From assembly GCA_002946415.1 (NCBI GenBank), contig NJPS01000073.1:326909-390908 (forward strand): a stretch of 64,000 bases of DNA, given 5' to 3'. Positions within the stretch are counted from its first letter, which is position 1; each line of letters opens with the position of its first letter. The position numbers and the translations under genes are program-made. The notes under the pieces were generated by a model, which made no database searches, was not told where the DNA came from, and worked only from the letters and a program-made list of their open reading frames with translations. The stretch is from Rutstroemia sp. NJR-2017a BVV2 (lineage: Eukaryota; Ascomycota; Leotiomycetes; Helotiales; Rutstroemiaceae). Shown piece by piece: positions 63,906 through 64,000 of the stretch.

Positions 63906-64000
63906 ATTAGAAGAATACCATTAGAGTATATTATTAATATATTTGATTGAAATATTTGGAATGTTATAATATAAATATAAATATAGAATAGTATAGAAAA

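Noticed and set aside
1..64000. tRNA or rRNA genes
   Set aside because: I looked for cloverleaf A/B-box pairs and rRNA-like GC-balanced blocks by eye and found none I could support.

Overview
This window looks like a long AT-rich block from a filamentous ascomycete nuclear genome in which repeat-induced point mutation (RIP) is or was active. Nearly all of it is mobile DNA. Reading frames keep family-level similarity over kilobases but are full of stops explained by C-to-T and G-to-A transitions (CAG/CAA/TGG becoming TAG/TAA, catalytic Asp becoming Asn). Lengths are hardly changed: two copies of one retrotransposon are both exactly 6,337 bp. This is the signature of RIP rather than of slow indel decay. 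Genus and species cannot be named from the window.

Layout. Positions 1-29,295 are a nest of chromodomain Ty3/gypsy elements. Family 1 has 550-552 bp LTRs and one gag-pol frame. Family 2 has 214 bp LTRs and a second type of pol with a C-terminal chromodomain. A 3' part of a family 1 copy (1-5,061) interrupts a family-2-like element (5,062-6,810). A LINE ORF1 relic (about 7,690-9,056) abuts a full family 2 element (9,057-29,295). That element is split by a family 1 element (13,957-27,853, TSD TTATT), which is itself split by another family 1 element (14,754-21,701, TSD ATAAA). Positions 29,548-38,500 are a reverse-strand Tad1-like LINE split by a complete reverse family 2 element (30,125-36,461, TSD ATACT). 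Positions 38,500-42,830 are very AT-rich and hold the 3' end of a second LINE.

Positions 42,830-45,165 form a sharply bounded island of normal composition. It holds the only clearly intact gene, an NmrA-like NAD(P)-binding protein on the minus strand, and a candidate MITE.

Positions 45,587-62,338 are the most interesting part: a head-to-tail array of a non-LTR element whose single long gene encodes an N-terminal OrsD-like (C2H2-type) region, a tetrapeptide-repeat region, a tyrosine-recombinase domain and a RecQ-type helicase. There are three 5' ends: 45,587 (truncated copy), about 46,568 (long, heavily mutated copy with a different N-terminal domain) and 56,260 (long copy, much less mutated). 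Between the last two lies a 252-bp tandem duplication and a second long gene relic (53,128-56,271, about 1,050 codons) of an uncharacterised type, ending where the third helicase copy begins. The recombinase-helicase gene and this partner gene may be one mobile system. I infer this from order and orientation only. The last 1.7 kb is purine-rich, tandemly repeated, non-coding-looking DNA.
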